Positions 61,645 to 64,000 of a DNA stretch of 64,000 nucleotides are shown here, piece by piece; the first letter of the stretch is position 1, and each line of letters begins with the position of its first letter. Made by a program: the position numbers and the translations under genes. Source of the DNA: Arabidopsis thaliana (Eukaryota > Streptophyta > Magnoliopsida > Brassicales > Brassicaceae); contig NC_003076.8 of the NCBI RefSeq assembly GCF_000001735.4, positions 9,672,001-9,736,000 on the forward strand, in the 5' to 3' direction. The notes beneath the pieces were generated by a model that was not told the origin of the DNA, ran no database searches, and saw only the letters and a list, made by a program, of their open reading frames with translations.

Positions 61645-62895
61645 AGATGATTTCTTCTCTGCAGTGTAATACTATTCACATGTCCTGGTATTAGAAATGT
61701 AACCAAAGGGTATTACTGTATATCTTTCTATGCTATTACATCATGAAGAGTATAATACGTACTGGTAAAGAGTTCTGTTCCTTCTATACTTCAGTGAACC
61801 ACTCTGGTCGAGAAAATTAATCCGAATCAACCCAAAAGTCAGTTTTGTACCTAAACTGCAGTCTGCAGATACTATGTACTAGTTCTATCATCATAACATG
61901 AAAATATCGAAGTTTTGCAACTTGTTCTGTTTGCGATTGACACTTTGTCTATCCTAAGCTGGAAATGCTACCTAGAGTTCTTGAGAGCCTTCAGAATCTA
62001 AAATGACTCGTCATAGTGGTGGTGATGACTTGCACGACCCAAGAGTTTAACATAAGAAACGTTTTGTTTCTTTCTTATGTGTTATACATGTTTTTATGGT
62101 GTGTGTGTGTTTTTATAACAGGATTTGGATATGACCACAGAAAGGGAGGAACTAAAACTTTCATCATCCGTGCCTCTGTTTGATGTCATCACTCAGAGTT
62201 TGCAGATATAAAGAAGCAGCTTCCGTGAAGTTCAAAGCTAAAATGAAAGTGGCAAGGTACACTGTAGAGAACTCAGTGGTTATCAGGAAATTAACTTGTT
62301 CTGCATTTGAGTATTTCCATGCTAGAACAAGGGTATCTACAAGGTTTCATAAATCATTGGTTTGCCAATTATAAGAGAGATGACAAATGGAGACTAGATT
62401 ATTTCATCTAGCTTTGAACTAATATTGTTTTGGATTCTAGAAAACGCAAAACTCGAACTGAACTAAAAGCAAATGTCTTTTTTTCTAGACCTACCATCAA
62501 AACGCAACACACAAATCCAGAAACACCAACACACAACATCAAGCGTATGTGTAAAAACAAAGAATTTGGTTCTGCAATGAAATCCAAAACAGAGCCTTTG
62601 ATGGGGAAAAATTCAATCTTTGAATCGAAAAGAGTTGTTCTTCCAAAAACAAATTAAGCTTCAGTAAGCATCAACATCACAGAGTTTTACATAAAAATCT
62701 CATAAAGAAACATATACTACTACTACCTACTCTAGTTCTGTTTGACTCAACAGTTTACATATATTTTTGGTTTTGTATTAAGTATTAACTATATAAAATT
62801 CATGAATAATGAATCAGGAAAAAAGATGAATACATTGCTTCTCTATACATTATTACCTATCAATGGTTTTCTCCTTGTTAGTCTTCACAGTAGAT
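61645..62895. other. Convergent intergenic spacer
   Basis: About 1.25 kb between the DUF1995 and CDC20.5 stops. The open frames present (for example 62180-62374 and 62430-62657) lack a partner exon, family match or plausible signal, so I leave them unannotated. A GT run lies near 62098-62110. Confidence 0.45.
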
Positions 62896-64000
62896 TCACC
62901 TAATATGATTCACATGAGCAAATGGATCCGTATATTTTTTTGAAGCAGCTTTCTTGGTGGTCTTAGGTGGTTCTCCAAAAACATTCCAAAGCCTGAGAGT
63001 CTCGTCACCGGCTGCAGAAGCCACGGTACAACCATCCGGACTCTGTGCCATAAAAAGAACTCTTGATGTATGACCATTGAGTTCAGCCATTTTCACCATA
63101 GATGGGTACTTCCAAAGTGTAAGCTGGTTCTGTGTAAACCCATGTGAGCTAAGCAACTCTCTTTCACTTTTGCTCCATAACAATGAACAAACTTGAGAGC
63201 CAGTTTCTACTGAATTCAAGCAAGCCCCAGTGTGTGTATTCCAGAACTTAATCTTCCCATCACCTACACCACCACCAGTTGCAAGCAAACTCGCTTGGAA
63301 AGGGCACCAAGCAAGAGCTCTCACTGCAGCTGTATGTTCCTCAAACCTATGCAGCCATTGCCTAGTTGGGTTTGAGGAAGCGACAGAACGATGATCCCAA
63401 ATGTGTACTACATTGTCGTTACCACCACTTGCTAGTTTTTTTCCAGATTCTGACCACTTAAGACCACAAACCTCTTCTGTGTGACCCAAGTAAGTTTCAA
63501 CAATAGATGATCTGATCCTCACATCATTGTTGACGATCTTTCCATCCATTCCTCCAGTTGTTAGAATGTGATTGTTCCATGCCAATGATCCTACTCTTGA
63601 CTCGTGACCACCTCTCAGTGTTCTCACTTGACGATTGGAAACACAATCCCAAAGCTGGACTTCACTGTTGTCAAGACCAATTGCCAGATCAAGACCATCT
63701 TGCGTCCAGTTAATACTTGTGACAGGTCCCTCCTCTTCATCAATGGTCACAAGCTTATATGTAGAACCACTAGACGCATCCCACAAGTAAACAGTGTCTC
63801 CCAAAGCAATGGCTAAGACATTAGAACTGCCCCAATCCAACAAGTTAAGGTAGAAGTCATCCGCAATTCCAGGTGCATCCAAGACTCTCTCACTATTCTG
63901 AGGAATGTATCTACGAGGCTTTACGGATATAGGTTGTTGGTGAGGAGGATCAGAGTGATTACTAGAAAGCAGAGCTTTAGGTTTGTTTCTGAAAGCGAGA
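62896..64000 (-). CDS. CDC20.5: CDC20/Fizzy WD40 activator of APC/C, partial at right edge
   Basis: Open on the minus strand from the right edge (frame CTC at 63999-63997) to the stop at 62896, about 367 residues of a protein expected near 411. It opens [19 protein letters not shown], then [17 protein letters not shown], which begins the WD40 fan: [108 protein letters not shown]. The C-terminus is HIR, the IR tail that docks on the APC/C. CDC20 proteins bring substrates to the anaphase-promoting complex for ubiquitylation. Plant genomes have several copies; the recalled identity to CDC20.5 is from memory. The N-terminal C-box lies outside the window and could not be judged. Confidence 0.88.
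   Translation of the reverse strand, partial: LAFRNKPKALLSSNHSDPPHQQPISVKPRRYIPQNSERVLDAPGIADDFYLNLLDWGSSNVLAIALGDTVYLWDASSGSTYKLVTIDEEEGPVTSINWTQDGLDLAIGLDNSEVQLWDCVSNRQVRTLRGGHESRVGSLAWNNHILTTGGMDGKIVNNDVRIRSSIVETYLGHTEEVCGLKWSESGKKLASGGNDNVVHIWDHRSVASSNPTRQWLHRFEEHTAAVRALAWCPFQASLLATGGGVGDGKIKFWNTHTGACLNSVETGSQVCSLLWSKSERELLSSHGFTQNQLTLWKYPSMVKMAELNGHTSRVLFMAQSPDGCTVASAAGDETLRLWNVFGEPPKTTKKAASKKYTDPFAHVNHIR

Noticed and set aside
62180..62657. Two adjacent small plus-strand frames (64 and 75 residues)
   Set aside because: Lys/Thr/Phe-rich low-complexity peptides without a family, signal or splice partner; kept as intergenic.

Overview
The window is plant nuclear DNA. Compact genes with short AT-rich introns, strong GT/AG splice sites, poly-T/A intergenic DNA, Helitrons and MULEs all fit a small Brassicaceae genome. 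Several reconstructed proteins match ones I know from Arabidopsis thaliana (the RING-H2 ligase ATL31/CNI1, MIRO1, the peroxisomal carrier PNC2, mevalonate kinase, CDC20.5). I infer an Arabidopsis thaliana chromosome 5 segment, recalled from memory and not searched. Spliced models below were built by hand; each was checked for continuous reading frame across exon joins.

Layout. 1-25 kb is gene-dense: a Tim44-like mitochondrial protein (-), a PsbP-like plastid protein (-) head-to-head with a methyltransferase (+), a sulfotransferase-like/aminotransferase fusion (+), ATL31 (+), a signal peptidase subunit (+), a plastid-type membrane protein (-), mevalonate kinase (+), a PPR protein (-) head-to-head with seryl-tRNA synthetase (+). 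25.5-30.9 kb is a Helitron-rich island holding a decayed RPA70-like gene and a nested Helitron. 31-32.7 kb is a Yip1 family gene (-). 32.9-40.8 kb is a second transposon island: a short MULE with long inverted repeats, a defensin-like gene, a scrap of organellar small-subunit rRNA, and a 5.0 kb MULE (inverted repeats of about 310 bp, 10-bp target duplication) that carries a GRF zinc-finger gene and a dead MuDR-type transposase, itself hit by a second 1.3 kb MULE with a perfect 9-bp target duplication. 41-64 kb returns to genes: a MAPKKK-like kinase (+), PNC2 (-), a polygalacturonase (+), a LINE-like tail and a small Helitron, MIRO1 (+), a kinesin-14 (-), a DUF1995 plastid protein (+) and CDC20.5 (-, cut by the right edge).

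The genes do not form one pathway, as is normal for a plant chromosome. Neighbour relations that may matter are promoter-sharing: 4.1/4.4 kb, 22.8/23.1 kb and 59.3/59.8 kb are short divergent intergenic gaps, two with clustered GGCCCA (site II) motifs typical of housekeeping organelle and translation genes. I found no clearly new enzymatic system; the most unusual content is the nested mobile-element architecture, an RPA70-like gene inside a candidate Helitron, and three GC-AG introns.
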